Assembly (NCBI GenBank): GCA_023249255.1
Contig: JAHFCY010000212.1
Coordinates: 1-5,703 of the forward strand
Source: Candidatus Lindowiibacteriota bacterium
GTDB lineage: Bacteria; Lindowbacteria; 2-12-FULL-62-27
Length of the DNA stretch: 5,703 nucleotides
Direction of reading: 5' to 3'
This document shows positions 5,493-5,703 of this stretch, piece by piece. The position numbers and the translations under genes were made by a program. The notes under the pieces are model-generated. The model ran no database searches and was not told the origin of the DNA. It was given only the letters and a program-made list of their open reading frames with translations. Each line of letters opens with the position of its first letter. Position 1 is the first letter of the stretch.

Positions 5493-5703
5493 GTGGGGAG
5501 AGAACTGTTAATCCGACTTCGCCGGCTGGCGATGGCATTGGGCGTCGCAGGAATTTCTTTTGTCCTGATGGCGTCAAGGCCGCCGGCGGAAACGCTCCAT
5601 ACGATTCGCGTCCATGACGGCGCGGGGACGGTCGAATTGTTGTCGGAGCCGATGACGCTCCAGCAGCGACTCTTGGAAAGCCGGATCCATTTGAGCCGGT
5701 ACG
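5493..5703 (+). CDS. Exported or anchored protein with a DUF348-like module, 3' end cut by window
   Basis: The frame stays open to the window edge while the other two plus-strand frames are stopped repeatedly. About 70 residues are visible. The N-terminus has four Arg and then a hydrophobic stretch (residues ~12-27, LAMALGVAGISFVLMA), a signal peptide or anchor without a lipobox Cys. The next part, from TIRVHDG (~37) to LLESRIHLSRY (~60-70), has the pattern of a DUF348 ubiquitin-like repeat as in YabE and resuscitation-promoting-factor proteins: beta strand, DG turn, strand, then a helix with LL and a hydrophobic-x-L ending. The split final codon begins with G, consistent with the usual Asp. 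Such proteins often continue with more DUF348, a G5 domain and a 3D/RlpA-type or lysozyme-like catalytic domain acting on peptidoglycan. I chose GTG 5493 from ribosome-site spacing; ATG 5487 is the alternative. It is transcribed divergently from the phospholipase operon. Confidence 0.65.
   Translation, partial: MGRELLIRLRRLAMALGVAGISFVLMASRPPAETLHTIRVHDGAGTVELLSEPMTLQQRLLESRIHLSRY

Overview
This is a GC-rich bacterial window whose phylum I cannot fix from sequence alone. Coding density is high. Four genes on the minus strand fill about 93% of it, and a divergent plus-strand gene runs off the right edge. I see no RNA gene, insertion sequence, CRISPR array or prophage feature.

Reading the minus strand from right to left (its direction of transcription), the layout is as follows. 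(1) A 671-residue patatin-like phospholipase carries an N-terminal cyclic-nucleotide-binding-like domain and a central region that reads like a MinD/ParA fold without its P-loop. (2) A 135-residue protein has one N-terminal membrane segment and no recognised family. (3) An aldehyde dehydrogenase has a complete active site. (4) An HD-domain phosphohydrolase belongs to the SAMHD1/dGTPase-like group (COG1078 type). The junctions are 54 bp, a 4-bp ATGA overlap (from the upstream of two possible starts), and a direct TAA-ATG abutment. With no terminator visible between them, this looks like a single transcription unit with translational coupling at the last two junctions.

The 150-160 bp between the phospholipase and the plus-strand gene is the regulatory centre. 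It holds two divergent promoter-like sequences, each with an 18-bp spacer. Their -35 elements sit in the two arms of a perfect 9-bp inverted repeat (TTGATTGAC), and a separate 13-bp dyad (ACGCG-GAT-CGCGT) lies between the arms. The phospholipase promoter places the predicted transcript start at, or one base from, the ATG. That gene also has no good Shine-Dalgarno sequence, so it may be translated from a leaderless mRNA.

The plus-strand gene at the right edge is truncated by the window. It encodes an N-terminal signal or anchor segment followed by what looks like a DUF348 (YabE/Rpf-type) module, so it is probably an exported cell-envelope protein.

Taken together, the minus-strand genes could link a membrane-lipid hydrolase to oxidation of an aldehyde and to nucleotide hydrolysis, but this pathway is inference only. 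The most unusual items are the phospholipase's architecture (a nucleotide-sensor domain without its phosphate-binding Arg plus a P-loop-less MinD-like domain), the mirrored divergent promoter, and the small membrane protein of unknown function inside the operon.
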